64,000 nt of DNA. Source: Acetobacter ascendens. GTDB lineage: Bacteria > Pseudomonadota > Alphaproteobacteria > Acetobacterales > Acetobacteraceae. The notes beneath the pieces are model-generated. The model was not told the origin of the DNA, did not search any database, and was given only the letters and a program-made list of their open reading frames with translations. Position numbers and translations under genes: made by a program. Below, in pieces: positions 26,107-37,100 of this stretch; position 1 is the first letter of the stretch; every line of letters starts with the position of its first letter. The DNA lies in NCBI RefSeq assembly GCF_001766235.1, contig NZ_CP015164.1, positions 2,383,001 to 2,447,000 on the forward strand, in the 5' to 3' direction.

Positions 26107-27473
26107 GCTCGCCTCCAGCTTGTGCCGTCTTTGGCATCTTCCAGCACAATGCCCTGAGCCTGAAGCTGATCACGCAGCGCATCTGCCTTTGCAAAATCCC
26201 GCGCTTTGCGGGCAGCCAGACGTTCGTTAATCAGGGCTTCAATTGCGGCATCTTCATCAGATGCATCACCTTTAAACCACTGCTCTGGGTCTCCCTGCAA
26301 AAGCCCCAGTATTCCTGCCCCCGCTTTAAGGGCTCCTGCGGCCTGCCTGTCTCCTGCAAGTGCCTGCGCGGCAAGAGCGTGCAGTTCTGCAATGGCTTTA
26401 GGTGTGTTCAGATCATCCGCCAGAGCCTGCAAAACGCCCTCCGGCACATCTGTTTCTGGCACAGGCCCCGCAGCGAGCGCGCGGTAGAACCGATCCAGCG
26501 TTTTGCGTGCCTCCTGCAAACCGGCCTGCGTATAATTTAGTGTAGAGCGATAATGCGCCCCCAACAGCAGCAACCGTAGAGCTTCTGCCGGAGCCTGCGC
26601 CAGCACATCCCGAATGGTAAGAAAATTGCCCAAAGACTTGGACATTTTCTCACCCTCAACCAGCAGCATGGCATTATGCACCCAGTAATTGGCAAACTTG
26701 CCATGTGGGAAGCAGCACAGGCTCTGGGCGCGTTCGTTTTCATGATGTGGGAACAACAGGTCTGATCCGCCACCATGAATATCAAAGCTATCTCCCAGAT
26801 ACCGGTGAGACATAGCTGAACATTCAATATGCCAGCCCGGCCGCCCACGGCCCCAAGGGCTATCCCACCCCGGCTGGTCTGCATCCGATGGTTTCCACAG
26901 CACAAAATCGCCCGGTGCTTTTTTGTAAGGGGCAACCTCTACACGTGCGCCGGCTTCAAGCTCTTCCGGGTTTCGGCCTGAAAGTGCGCCATAGGACGGG
27001 AATGAACCAACGGAAAACAGTACATGGCCTTCGGCTTCATACGCGTGACCATTTTTAATGAGCCGCGCGATCATGGCCTGCATTTCACCAATATTATGTG
27101 TGGCCCGTGGCTCTATATCCGGCGGCAGCACATTCATGGATGCCAGATCCTGATGGAACTCTTCCGTTGTACGTTGGGTGAGAGAACCAATATCCTCCCC
27201 ATTCGCGCGGGCTCGTGCGGTAATTTTGTCATCAACATCCGTGATGTTCCGCACAAATGTCACGCGCGGATAAACATGCCGCAGCAAGCGCACCAGCACA
27301 TCTGCCGTAAGCATGGCCCGCAAATTACCAATATGGGCCAAGTCATACACTGTTGGTCCACAGTAATAGACTTTTACGTGTGCCGGATCGATTGGCGTAA
27401 ACGGCACCGTGGCACGACTTTGGCTATCGTGCAGGGATAGAACTGGGTGAGGAGGAAGATGAGAGTGCGGCAT
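26103..27473 (-). CDS. cysS: Cysteinyl-tRNA synthetase
   Basis: The class I synthetase charges tRNA-Cys. HIGN (residues 47-50) and KMSKS (276-280) form the ATP site. The zinc ligands that sort cysteine are Cys38 (YYCGPTVYD), Cys218 (WHIECSAM) and His243 with a nearby acid (FPHHENE). I start at ATG 27473 (MPHSHLPPHP), giving 456 residues. A TTG at 27524 would add 17 residues without conserved character. trmJ is translationally coupled downstream. Confidence 0.96.
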   Translation of the reverse strand: MPHSHLPPHPVLSLHDSQSRATVPFTPIDPAHVKVYYCGPTVYDLAHIGNLRAMLTADVLVRLLRHVYPRVTFVRNITDVDDKITARARANGEDIGSLTQRTTEEFHQDLASMNVLPPDIEPRATHNIGEMQAMIARLIKNGHAYEAEGHVLFSVGSFPSYGALSGRNPEELEAGARVEVAPYKKAPGDFVLWKPSDADQPGWDSPWGRGRPGWHIECSAMSHRYLGDSFDIHGGGSDLLFPHHENERAQSLCCFPHGKFANYWVHNAMLLVEGEKMSKSLGNFLTIRDVLAQAPAEALRLLLLGAHYRSTLNYTQAGLQEARKTLDRFYRALAAGPVPETDVPEGVLQALADDLNTPKAIAELHALAAQALAGDRQAAGALKAGAGILGLLQGDPEQWFKGDASDEDAAIEALINERLAARKARDFAKADALRDQLQAQGIVLEDAKDGTSWRRA

Positions 27474-27554
27474 GCAGCCTAGATGCGCCAGCAGCGGTTT
27501 GGATGCAATATCCTGCTGCCCCAAAAAAACCTTTCATCAACACAAAAACAAGTC

Positions 27555-27584
27555 TTGACGAGTGGGGGTGGTTTCAGCTTAATT
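27555..27584 (+). promoter_or_regulatory. Putative promoter of tRNA-Thr(TGT)
   Basis: TTGACG (27555-27560) and TTAATT (27579-27584) are 18 bases apart and end 25 bases before the tRNA gene. Confidence 0.55.
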
Positions 27585-27609
27585 CTGCCCCTGCGAAATA
27601 CGCATCAGT

Positions 27610-27684
27610 GCCCTTATAGCTCAGTGGTAGAGCAACCGCCTTGTAAGCGGTAGGTCGTGGGTTCAAATCCTACTGGGGGCACCA
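27610..27684 (+). tRNA. tRNA-Thr (anticodon TGT)
   Basis: A full cloverleaf of 75 bases with encoded CCA. The acceptor arms GCCCTTA/TGGGGGC include two G-T pairs. The anticodon stem ACCGC/GCGGT closes the loop CTTGTAA, giving anticodon TGT for ACA (and ACG) codons. It lies alone on the plus strand between minus-strand genes and is followed by CTTTTTCCC, a likely transcript end. Confidence 0.96.
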
Positions 27685-27729
27685 CTTTTTCCCATTAAAA
27701 ATTTGGCGATAAATGGCCGGCAGCCGGTT

Positions 27730-29067
27730 TTACGCAGCCACCCATCCCTCTTGCTTGAGCGCAACGCCAGCCAGATACAAGCTGCCACAAATCAGCACTC
27801 TTGCATGCTGTTGTGGGTTTTGAGCCACTAGCGCATCAAGCGCTTCAACCAGCGTTGGCCCTACCTGAGCCTTTCCGCCAGAAGTCTCCACAATAGCTTC
27901 TACCGGCAATGCCAAATGCTGCTGAGGCTCGCAAATGGCCCACACGCTAGACGCAAAGGGCAGCACCGGATTTAAAAAGCCCGTGGCATCCTTGGTCTGC
28001 TTCATCCCTACCAGCACATGCAGGGGCTGATCTTTCCAGTGTACCAGTTCCTGCGCCAATGCATTGCCTGCACCGGGGTTATGGCCACCATCCAGCCAGA
28101 GTTCCCAGCCTTTAGGTAGATGAGATGCCAATTTACCGTGGAGTTGCTGCATACGCGCAGGCCAATTCACACGGCCAATGCCATGCCATGCCTGTTCCGG
28201 CACATGCAAACCAGAAACACGCAACGCTTCTACGGCAAGACCTACATTTTCAACCTGCCACGCCCCAACCAATGCTGGCTGCGGCAATGCGAGTTCTCCG
28301 GCCTTATCTGTAAACGTCAGCCCAGTCGTGTCCGACTCCGCATCATTCTGCGGATAAATCGACCATTCAGCCCCACGCCGATACAGTGGTGCACCCACCT
28401 TATCAGCCTGTGCTTGCAAAACTTTTATAACCGCTTCTGGCTGATTACCTGTTACGGCCGGCACGCCCGGCTTGAAAATACCGGCTTTTTCTGCGGCAAT
28501 AGCTTCCAGCGTGTCGCCCAGAAACGCCTCGTGATCACGCGAGACGGAGGTGACAATACAGGCCGCAGGCTTACGCAGCACATTGGTGGCATCACACCGG
28601 CCACCCAGCCCTACTTCGATAATAGCCAGATCTGCCGGGTGGCGGGAAAAAAGCAGAAAACCAGCGGCTGTCAGAACTTCAAATACGGTAATGGGCGCAC
28701 CATCATTCACCCGCTCGATTTCTTCAAGCGTGGCAACCAATTCCGATTCGCTAACCAGTTTACCAGCGATCCGAAACCGCTCTGTAACATCCACCAAATG
28801 AGGGGATGTCATGACATGCACGCGCCAGCCAGCGGCCTCACCAATGGCGCGTAGAGTCGCGCATGTGCTGCCCTTCCCGTTTGTGCCTGCAACATGGATA
28901 ACCGGAGGCAGCTTTTCTTCCGGATGCCCCAGCTTTGCCAGCAGCGCTTCCAGCCGCCCCAAGGAAAGATCAATCAGTGCTGGATACAGGTTATTCAGCC
29001 GTTCCAGCACCGCGCCTGTCCGGCCCGTAAATTCTGCTGTCGGGCTAGAAGCTGCTGCTTTTGTCAT
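27730..29067 (-). CDS. folC: Bifunctional folylpolyglutamate synthase / dihydrofolate synthase
   Basis: The 445-residue Mur-ligase-like enzyme joins glutamate to dihydropteroate and folates. The P-loop is GTNGKGST (residues 61-68). SPHLVDVTERFRIAG is the omega-loop/folate region, and LAIIEVGLGGRCDATNV is the magnesium/ATP segment. The C-terminal domain has LDGGHNPGAGNAL. It begins eight bases after accD, an arrangement common in proteobacteria (accD-folC). Confidence 0.95.
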   Translation of the reverse strand: MTKAAASSPTAEFTGRTGAVLERLNNLYPALIDLSLGRLEALLAKLGHPEEKLPPVIHVAGTNGKGSTCATLRAIGEAAGWRVHVMTSPHLVDVTERFRIAGKLVSESELVATLEEIERVNDGAPITVFEVLTAAGFLLFSRHPADLAIIEVGLGGRCDATNVLRKPAACIVTSVSRDHEAFLGDTLEAIAAEKAGIFKPGVPAVTGNQPEAVIKVLQAQADKVGAPLYRRGAEWSIYPQNDAESDTTGLTFTDKAGELALPQPALVGAWQVENVGLAVEALRVSGLHVPEQAWHGIGRVNWPARMQQLHGKLASHLPKGWELWLDGGHNPGAGNALAQELVHWKDQPLHVLVGMKQTKDATGFLNPVLPFASSVWAICEPQQHLALPVEAIVETSGGKAQVGPTLVEALDALVAQNPQQHARVLICGSLYLAGVALKQEGWVAA

Positions 29068-29074
29068 GGAAAGA

Positions 29075-29980
29075 TTACTCTGCAGCGGCGGGAGCCGGTG
29101 CCTGCGGGCGCGGCGGTGGTGCTTTTACATCTGCTGGTGCATGCATCAGCAGCCCGATCACGCGGGCCAATGTTGCGGGCACATCCTTACGCTGTACCAC
29201 CATATCCAACATGCCATGATCCAGCAGGTATTCGGACCGCTGGAAGCCTTCTGGCAGCTTTTCGCGCACCGTATCCTGAATAACGCGCGGGCCAGCAAAA
29301 CCGATCAACGCATTGGGTTCAGCCATCTGCACATCACCCAACATGGCAAAGGAGGCCGTAACCCCACCTGTAGTCGGGTTGGTAAGCACCACAATATAAG
29401 GCAGCCCGGCTTCTTTAAGCATCTCAACAGCTAAAGTAGTACGAGGCATCTGCATCAGACTGATAACGCCTTCCTGCATCCGCGCGCCACCAGAAGCGGT
29501 GAAGATAACCAGAGGAGCTTTTTGGAGAATGGCCAGACGTGCAGCAGCCACAAAGCGTTCACCAAAAGCAGCCCCCATGGTGCCTGCCATGAATTCAAAC
29601 GCCATTACGCCCACGACAGCCTGATGGCCACCAATGGTGCCGTGAGCCACAACCAGCGATTCGTCCAGATGGCTTTTTGCACGCGCATCCTTAAGGCGAT
29701 CTGTATATTTTTTCTGATCACGGAACCCGAGCGGATCAACCGGAGCAGATGGCAGCTCAATACGGGTGAAGTCCCCGTTATCAAACGTCCATTTCAGACG
29801 GTCCATAACTGGTGCACGCATGTGGTGCCCACAATGAGGGCACACATTCAATGCCTTGTGCAGCTCTTTGGTCAGAATCATCTGGCTGCATGAGTCACAG
29901 GTCGTCCACAGATTATCCGGCACATCCCGACGCAGCAGGCCGCGAATTTTGGGACGAACATATTCGGTGATCCAGCTCAT
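29075..29980 (-). CDS. accD: Acetyl-CoA carboxylase carboxyltransferase subunit beta
   Basis: The 301-residue protein pairs with AccA to move the carboxyl group from biotin to acetyl-CoA, making malonyl-CoA. The N-terminal zinc finger uses Cys28, Cys31, Cys47 and Cys50 (CDSC and CPHC). The crotonase-like core has FTASGGARMQEGVISLMQM and TTGGVTASFAMLGD. The start is ATG 29980 (MSWITEYVRPKI); the frame is open upstream but not conserved. It ends with a Pro/Ala tail. Confidence 0.96.
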   Translation of the reverse strand: MSWITEYVRPKIRGLLRRDVPDNLWTTCDSCSQMILTKELHKALNVCPHCGHHMRAPVMDRLKWTFDNGDFTRIELPSAPVDPLGFRDQKKYTDRLKDARAKSHLDESLVVAHGTIGGHQAVVGVMAFEFMAGTMGAAFGERFVAAARLAILQKAPLVIFTASGGARMQEGVISLMQMPRTTLAVEMLKEAGLPYIVVLTNPTTGGVTASFAMLGDVQMAEPNALIGFAGPRVIQDTVREKLPEGFQRSEYLLDHGMLDMVVQRKDVPATLARVIGLLMHAPADVKAPPPRPQAPAPAAAE

Positions 29981-30106
29981 TTTGAACCCTGTGACTGCAC
30001 AATACAAATTGCAGGGACAAATATATGGCCCAGCACGCGTTGCATTACGCTGGCTGAACCTATCTGCCAAGTTTTATGAGAACCTACAGGCCAGATGCCC
30101 CTGCGG

Positions 30107-30147
30107 AAAATAAGCCTGAAGCTTGCGGTTTACCTTAAGCCTCAGGC
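30107..30147 (-). terminator. Intrinsic terminator after trxA
   Basis: On the minus strand GCCTGAGGCTT pairs with AAGCTTCAGGC (one mismatch), followed by TTATTTT. It separates trxA from accD. Confidence 0.6.
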
Positions 30148-30163
30148 CACATTGAAGCTCTGC

Positions 30164-30490
30164 TTACAGAGCGCTTTCAACCCATGCCTTCAACTGGCTT
30201 TTGGGCAGGGCGCCCACTTTTTTATCTACAACTTTACCATCACGCACCAGCATAAGAGTAGGAATGCTGCGCACCTGATACGCATTAGGTGTTTCGGGAT
30301 TATCGTCAATATTCACTTTGGCAACGGTCACCTTACCGGCAAACTCTTTGCCAATTTCTTCCAGTGCTGGACCAATCATCTTGCAGGGGCCGCACCATTC
30401 TGCCCAGAAATCTACCAGCACAAGGCCAGACGCCTTGAGAACATCTTTATCAAAGCTGGAATCGCTGACAGCAAGCGTGTGTTCACTCAT
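30164..30490 (-). CDS. trxA: Thioredoxin 1
   Basis: The 108-residue protein is a standard thioredoxin with the WCGPC site at residues 32-36, the buried Asp in LVDFWAEW, and the cis-Pro in RSIPTLML. It reduces protein disulfides using thioredoxin reductase. The start is ATG 30490 (MSEHTLAVSD); the 14 upstream codons in the open frame are not conserved in style. It follows addA by about 130 bases. Confidence 0.97.
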   Translation of the reverse strand: MSEHTLAVSDSSFDKDVLKASGLVLVDFWAEWCGPCKMIGPALEEIGKEFAGKVTVAKVNIDDNPETPNAYQVRSIPTLMLVRDGKVVDKKVGALPKSQLKAWVESAL

Positions 30491-30617
30491 TTTCTGGTTC
30501 CTTAAACTCTCCGGCACGCGCCTGCATGCCATGAACTGCCTTTACCAATGCAGGGTAACTAGCTGAAACGGCTTTCTACCCAACTCTTCCTAACACTTAA
30601 GGTTGCGCTTGCTGCGG

Positions 30618-33600
30618 TCAAGATACAGCTGCAGGCAAAATGCCGGGGGCGTACTTATCCAGCAATGCATCTGGCAAAACATCCGCACGTGGCATTTCTG
30701 TCCAAACCAAAACACACACCACAGGCCGATCGGGCCATATGCCTTGCAGAAGGGCACGATAAGCCGCCATCTGCCGGAGATATAGAACGGGTGTATCTTG
30801 CACCTTACTGGGTGCATGGCGGCCGGTTTTAAAATCACACACCAGCACTTTGTCTGGCAGTATACGCAAACGGTCAACCTGCCCCACAATAACCTGCCCG
30901 CCTGCCACACCGGCCAAGCGCTGTTCCGCCCGTGCAGCAGGGTCAAACAAATCTACCAGTTCTGGTAGGCTCAAAACCGCAATAACCTGCTGTGCAAGCT
31001 CGGTAGCTTCATGCGATGACAAACCACTTGCTGGTCGTGCCAACCATTGATGCGCCATGGCGGGTTGCTGTTCTACGGGGCAAGCCGGCAAAAACTGCAA
31101 CAAAGAGTGTACCAGATTACCACGCCGAAAAGCTGCCTCACGCGCTTTGGCTGGTGTTACAGCAGCAATATCTAGCGGTGAACGAACAGGTGGTAGCGGC
31201 CCCAGCATGGCATCATCTGGTTTACTTGGGGCCAACGGGCGCGCTAGCGGGCTTTCAGCTTCTGGCAAAGTAGGTTTCCACAACGGAGCCGTTCCCATCC
31301 ATTGCGGCAGCAAGGCTGTGTCCGCGCTCTTCTCAACATCTGAAGTCGGGACAGATTTTTTGGGATTAGCTTCTTCCTGCGGCGTTTCTTCTAGTAGCAA
31401 CATAGAACCAGACCATCCACCTTCCTGAAAGTCTACTTCTGTTGCACCTGCTTTTTCAAAACCAATCCGGCATCTTTCATACCAACTTTCTGCTGGCACA
31501 TTGCGTCCTGGCTTCCAGCCACAAACAACCAGTCGATCCGCTGCACGTGTAAGCGCTACGTAAAGCAGCCGATTATATTCCTCCACCACACGACCACGCA
31601 TCACGTCTTTTAAACCACGCGTTAAGCCAACAGACAAAGCATTACGTGGCACATACAAAGGCACGTCTATATTTTGTTTTTTATCATGCGCCCAAAATAA
31701 CCTATCCTCAAAACGAGGAAGACCAACTGTATCTGGCAAAATTACCAGACGAGCCTGTAACCCTTTAGAACCATGAACTGTCATGATTCTTACAGAATTT
31801 CCGCCAGCTTCAGCTTCTCGCTTCACGGTTTCTTCGGAATGACGCATCCAATGCAGAAAACCCTGCAAAGAAGGCGGATGCTGATCCTGATACCTTATTG
31901 CTGCAGAAAGAAGTTCATCAATTGGCTCTGCTGCTTCTGGCCCCAATCGTGCAAGAAACCGTGCACGAGCCCCACCCGGCCCTAATGCAGCAGAAAGAAA
32001 CTCATACGGTGTTAAATAATCTACCTGCCTGAACAAACCATTCAGAAAATTCCAAGCCAGCTTCCAATCTGGCTGCTCAGCATGACGCTCACGGAGTGCT
32101 GACCATAATAGTTCTCCTTTTTCACGCCCTGTAGCCAAAGCCATCAAGCTATTATCCGACACACCACCTAGCGGAGATGTAAGCACACAAGCTAATGTTA
32201 AATCATCTTGTGGCAACAGGAGTGCTGCACACAAAGAAAGCATATCCTGTACAGCAAGATGCTCGGCCAACCCTGTACGCACAAGCGTAACCACAGGAAT
32301 GTTATGGCCTTTCAACGCACGCACAAGCATCCCCACAAAGGGTGAGCGACGTGGCACAAGAACCAAAACATCACCGGCCGTTAAAGAATTTTTCCCATGA
32401 AAATGTTTTTTGTTTAACTGTCTAGAGATATATCCTGCCACAGCATCTGCCAACTTTTGGCGTGGGCTCTGTCGTGTCGCATTATCTTGGGCTGGCGCCC
32501 ACGGGCTAATATCATCTTCTTCATCTTCAGACTCAACCAATGGCCATAGTTCCACACGCCCACCTTCACCAGGACGCGCGGTAATATGCTCCATGATCTG
32601 CCCGGGTTCTTCGACAACCCCTTTAGCTGCATCAGATTCTGAAAAAACAGCATCAACCAGTTTAAGGATTGGCGCGGTTGATCTAAAAGAAACTGTTAGT
32701 TCAGGTTCACGCCACAATAAATGAGCATCCTGAACACGCGCTTTGAACCTTTGACGCCACTCTCGGAAAGAATCAGGGTCTGCGCCCTGAAATCCATAAA
32801 TGGACTGCTTATAATCCCCTACGGCAAAAATAGTCCTGGGCGGCGCATCTTCACTCCGCCCACCAAGGCCTGCAAAAAATTCTTCTGTAAGATCACCGGC
32901 AATACGCCATTGTTCAGGAGAGGTATCTTGCACCTCATCCAGCAACAAATGGTCTATGCCTCCATCTAACTTATACATTACCCAGGCAGCTCCGGGCTCT
33001 CGCAAAAGCCCTAATGCACGCTGGATAAGATCATCATATTCAATTTGGCCATGCCGTGCTTTTTGCGTTGTATAGAGGCTAGAAACAGCCGCTGCCATTT
33101 TAAGCAATGCACTTCCCATTTCAGCCAGTTTTCGAGCGCGCTGCTGTTCCTCCACCTTGGAAATACGTTCAGCCTCTTTCTGAATATAAATTGAAATATC
33201 AGAATATTTTTCAGAAAGTTTTTTAGAAATCAAGCCAACAGATCGTAGTTTTCCCTCTTTTGTAAGAAAACCATTTCTCCACACAGACCATTGAGCCGCA
33301 CGTTCTGATACAGGCAAGGTAAGCCAATCCAAAAGAGAAAAAGCATTCCTTTTAATTGCCTCGGCCCCCTCCTTAGAAAGAAGCTGAAACCCTTCTCTTA
33401 AATTCTGTTCTTCTGGAAAATTAGAACATGATTTTTCAAGAAATTCAGCAGTGCTTCCATGTAATATATCGGGCGACAACCCTAGTATCTGGCATAATAC
33501 AGTCTCAGCTTTATGGGAGTCTTCCACAACGAGTTTTAACAAAGAAGATGATCTCTCATCTTTTCTCAAAACTCCTAAAATAAAAATAAAATCTCCCAAT

Positions 33601-34193
33601 GAAATCTGACCAGCCAGTGGGGAAATAACACCTTCTTTTTGCTGCCCTAAAATAGCTTCTACACACGCCTGCAAAGCCAAGGAGGCATCTGTTTCTTCCA
33701 TAACCGTAAAGTGCGGGTTCATGGAAGCTTCCAGCGGAAAACGCCGCAACAGAGATTGGCAAAACGCATGGATTGTTCCAATACGCATGCCTCCTGGAAG
33801 ATCAAGAACTTCTGCAAACAATGCCCGTGCACGCCGCCGTGTTTCATCTGTGCACGGAACATACAACCCTGCTAACTCTTTATCTAACTCCTCATCTGGT
33901 AATGTGACCCAACGACCAAGACGCTTTTGCAGACGAATAGACATTTCCGCCGCGGCTGCCTTGGTAAAAGTCAGACACAAAATACGGGCAGGTGAACTTC
34001 CGGGCTGGATAGAACCATCTTCTGCCAAGCGCGGCAACATCAAGCGCAAAAGGCGATCAATAAGCAGTTTGGTTTTACCGCTTCCCGCAGAAGCTGAAAC
34101 AAAAACCGAAGCTGAAGGATCCGATGCCAGAGCCTGCTGCGCATTGGCCTGAGAAATGGCTTTTTGTAAAGCTTTCTGTGCAGATATGCTCAT
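30618..34193 (-). CDS. addA: Double-strand break repair helicase AddA
   Basis: The 1191-residue protein is the helicase-nuclease subunit of AddAB, the RecBCD replacement in alphaproteobacteria. The UvrD-like Walker A is SAGSGKT (35-41), with LLLDEVQDTSPEQW as motif II, AVGDYKQSIYGFQGA as motif III, and VHGSKGLQARLVIL and YNRLLYVALTRAADRL as motifs V-VI. The C-terminal RecB-type nuclease has GQVDRLRI and VCDFKTGRHAP, with the metal-binding Asp and Lys. The middle of the gene (about 33000-33700) is richer in A+T than the rest. It overlaps addB by four bases (ATGA). Confidence 0.95.
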   Translation of the reverse strand: MSISAQKALQKAISQANAQQALASDPSASVFVSASAGSGKTKLLIDRLLRLMLPRLAEDGSIQPGSSPARILCLTFTKAAAAEMSIRLQKRLGRWVTLPDEELDKELAGLYVPCTDETRRRARALFAEVLDLPGGMRIGTIHAFCQSLLRRFPLEASMNPHFTVMEETDASLALQACVEAILGQQKEGVISPLAGQISLGDFIFILGVLRKDERSSSLLKLVVEDSHKAETVLCQILGLSPDILHGSTAEFLEKSCSNFPEEQNLREGFQLLSKEGAEAIKRNAFSLLDWLTLPVSERAAQWSVWRNGFLTKEGKLRSVGLISKKLSEKYSDISIYIQKEAERISKVEEQQRARKLAEMGSALLKMAAAVSSLYTTQKARHGQIEYDDLIQRALGLLREPGAAWVMYKLDGGIDHLLLDEVQDTSPEQWRIAGDLTEEFFAGLGGRSEDAPPRTIFAVGDYKQSIYGFQGADPDSFREWRQRFKARVQDAHLLWREPELTVSFRSTAPILKLVDAVFSESDAAKGVVEEPGQIMEHITARPGEGGRVELWPLVESEDEEDDISPWAPAQDNATRQSPRQKLADAVAGYISRQLNKKHFHGKNSLTAGDVLVLVPRRSPFVGMLVRALKGHNIPVVTLVRTGLAEHLAVQDMLSLCAALLLPQDDLTLACVLTSPLGGVSDNSLMALATGREKGELLWSALRERHAEQPDWKLAWNFLNGLFRQVDYLTPYEFLSAALGPGGARARFLARLGPEAAEPIDELLSAAIRYQDQHPPSLQGFLHWMRHSEETVKREAEAGGNSVRIMTVHGSKGLQARLVILPDTVGLPRFEDRLFWAHDKKQNIDVPLYVPRNALSVGLTRGLKDVMRGRVVEEYNRLLYVALTRAADRLVVCGWKPGRNVPAESWYERCRIGFEKAGATEVDFQEGGWSGSMLLLEETPQEEANPKKSVPTSDVEKSADTALLPQWMGTAPLWKPTLPEAESPLARPLAPSKPDDAMLGPLPPVRSPLDIAAVTPAKAREAAFRRGNLVHSLLQFLPACPVEQQPAMAHQWLARPASGLSSHEATELAQQVIAVLSLPELVDLFDPAARAEQRLAGVAGGQVIVGQVDRLRILPDKVLVCDFKTGRHAPSKVQDTPVLYLRQMAAYRALLQGIWPDRPVVCVLVWTEMPRADVLPDALLDKYAPGILPAAVS

Positions 34194-37100
34194 TCGTCAT
34201 TCTCCTTACGGGCCGAGTTCCACTCGGGCACACGCGCCAGACGTGCATAATCGGCAAATCGTGGTTCTCTACCCGGATGAGGATGAGAAAGATAAGGCTG
34301 ATCTGGTTGATCGTATGCAGCTATCCGCAATAGCAAATTTTCCCAAGTTTGTTCGGCCAGGTCTGTAAGGCTGAGCGCTTCACGGGTCTTCACAACCACC
34401 TCTTCTCCCGGCTCTGCACCTCCAGTTAGACGCCAATAAATAAGATTCGATATTTCTCTTGAATGTTCAGGAACTTCCTTAAAACCACCCCGTATAATCA
34501 TAGCCGCTTCAAGCGGTAGCTGCGGGCTCCAACCCGCCAAAACATCTTTGGCAGATGGTAAGGTGCCTGTTTTATAATCCTGCACAATCACGTGCCCATC
34601 AGTATTTAATTCTATACGATCTGCTCGACCAACAATGTCAAACTTGCCGCCTGGGGCGTCCATAATGCTCACACGGCCACGAATTTCTGTAAGAATAGCG
34701 CGCGGCACACCGTGTTCATTGCGCCGCTTTTCTTCAGCCTGCACTACCCATTGGGCAATACGCGTTAACCTAGGAGCCCACCATGCACGCAGTGCTGGGC
34801 GCAAAACATGCTCCTGTAAACTTGCAGAAAATAAATCACATAATTTCTTTTCTGCATTCTCAGGCCATGCCACACCATAAGCCTTCACCCAACGCTCTAA
34901 TGCTTTATGCACAATCATACCGTAATCGGATGCATCTGCTGCTTCTTCCAATTCAGGCAAAACTTCAATTCGCAAAACGTGTTTTGCGTAAATAGCGTAT
35001 GGATCTCTTATCCAAGTCTCTATTTCTGTCACACTCAAACGACGTGGCCGCAGCGCAACAGGTGGCATGGGCTGCGGCGGTACAACAGGTGTTGCAGGCC
35101 CTAATGGCTGATCTAACTTATTCAACCAAAACAAGGCAGGATGATTAGGAATATGCCCGTTACGTCCTGCCAAAAAAGCATCTAGCCGCGTAAGCCATCT
35201 GGCCGGCACAACTGGCGCTCCCTCTCGTCGCCGTGCGCTGGAAAGAATAACTGTACCTGCGGCAGCCGCACTGGCAAAAAAATCATGCGCTGCCTGCCCG
35301 ACTGCTTGCTCTGGAGATGGCAACCCCATTCTTTGTCGCATAGGGCGGCTCATCCACGGGCCAGCATCCACTACGGGCGGCCAGACACCTTCGGAAAGGC
35401 CGCCTAAGATAACTGTTTCTGCTGTTTGCAGGCGCGATTCAAACAATCCCCAGATGAGAACACGTGGATGTAAAGATTTGGGGTCCCCCCCCCGGCGCAT
35501 AGCAACGCGTTCAGGAGCCAGAACCGCTGTTAGTAAGCCATCTAAAACAACAGGAGGTTGAGGTGGCAAAACGTCTGATGCCAACATTAATTCTGTCAAC
35601 TGGCTGGCAAGCATATTGCCTTCCTCACCACGCCACAAACGTTCTGATGCACTTTCTTCATCAGTGGCGACCAAACGCTCTACTGTGGCAATTAATGCTG
35701 CCAACAAATCTGGCACAGGCGCACAATGCTGCTCTAAACCTTGTGCTGTCTGCATACTTGCTTCTGCAGCATCAAGCTCCCACCCAAGAATTGGCTCCAG
35801 ACAAAATGCCAGACGTTCCATAAAAACAGATAATGCAACCGGACCAAAAGGCCGATCAGCCGTAACGCCCCCTTCTAGCTTGGCTTTTGCTCTTTCATTT
35901 GGGTTTTCTAAAGCATTATCCACCACTTGGCATAAAGCGGCAAAACCAGGTGGAGGTGCTGGACCTCGTAATATAGCACGTTCTAAAAGTCGTGCTGTTG
36001 CACGGCAAACACCTGTTGCAAAACCACATGCAACCAAAGGATGTTTTAAAACACTTAAAAGAGAAACTGGCGAAAACCTACTATCCACCATTTGCGCGAC
36101 AAGGCGCAACAGAACAGCCGCAGGTGTATCCACCAAGGATGAACCTGCACTATCATCCGCCAGCACGCCCCATCGCGCCAGTTCTGTGGCCACACGTGCA
36201 GCCAATACACGATCAGGTGTGACAAGGGCGACACGATGCGCTGGCTTTTCAATAGCCTCACGCATGATCATACTAATTGCAACAGCTTCTTCCTGTTGAT
36301 CTGCTGTATCTAGCCTGTAAACATTTTCTAACTCTGCACCACCCGGATGAGACCAATCATCCAAAGCTTCTGCTGGAAGAAGAATGCGTGAAAGGATAGC
36401 TGCCCGCTCAGCGCCTTTCCCTGCACTTTCCCAAACTTCAACTGTATTTCGTGTGATTTCTAAATTTTTTAGTAAAGCGCTTAACCCAGCCTGAGGATGA
36501 CTATCTGGCAAGGAAAGAAAGGTTTCTTCTGCCATCATCATATCCAAGCCAGGCAATATAACCTTGCCAGCAGGACATTCCAGAACAGCTTGCAACACTT
36601 TTACTGTAGGCTGCATAACATGCGTAAACCCTGCGGCCCATATAGGTGTATTATCACCTTGTTGCGCAAATTTATGCCATAAATCAGCCTGTGCTTCCAG
36701 CAAAGCCACTTGTCTGGCCACAGGGTTCATTACCCCGTTTTCCTTTAGCCATTCAGGCCATGCCTGTGTCACAATTTCTAGAAATCTTAAAATAATTTGC
36801 CAATGTTCTGCAAAATTTTCCTGTACAGCTTCTGGCAATCGCTCTGCTAGATTGACCCCAGACCACTCAGCTTCATCCATTAAATCCGCCAGAGCTTTTG
36901 CCAGAGACCATGCCTGATCTAACGTTGGGCGGGTGCCAAATGCTTTATCTGCCTGCAAAACCAGCCGAGCCAACACAGCCAGCCTTGTCATGCCTGCAAC
37001 AGCAGGAGGCAAGTCCAATGCCAGTTCACTGCCTATACCAGCAGATAATCCTAGTTCTGCTTCATCCAGAGTACCGATAGGTACAATGCGTGGCAGCAAT

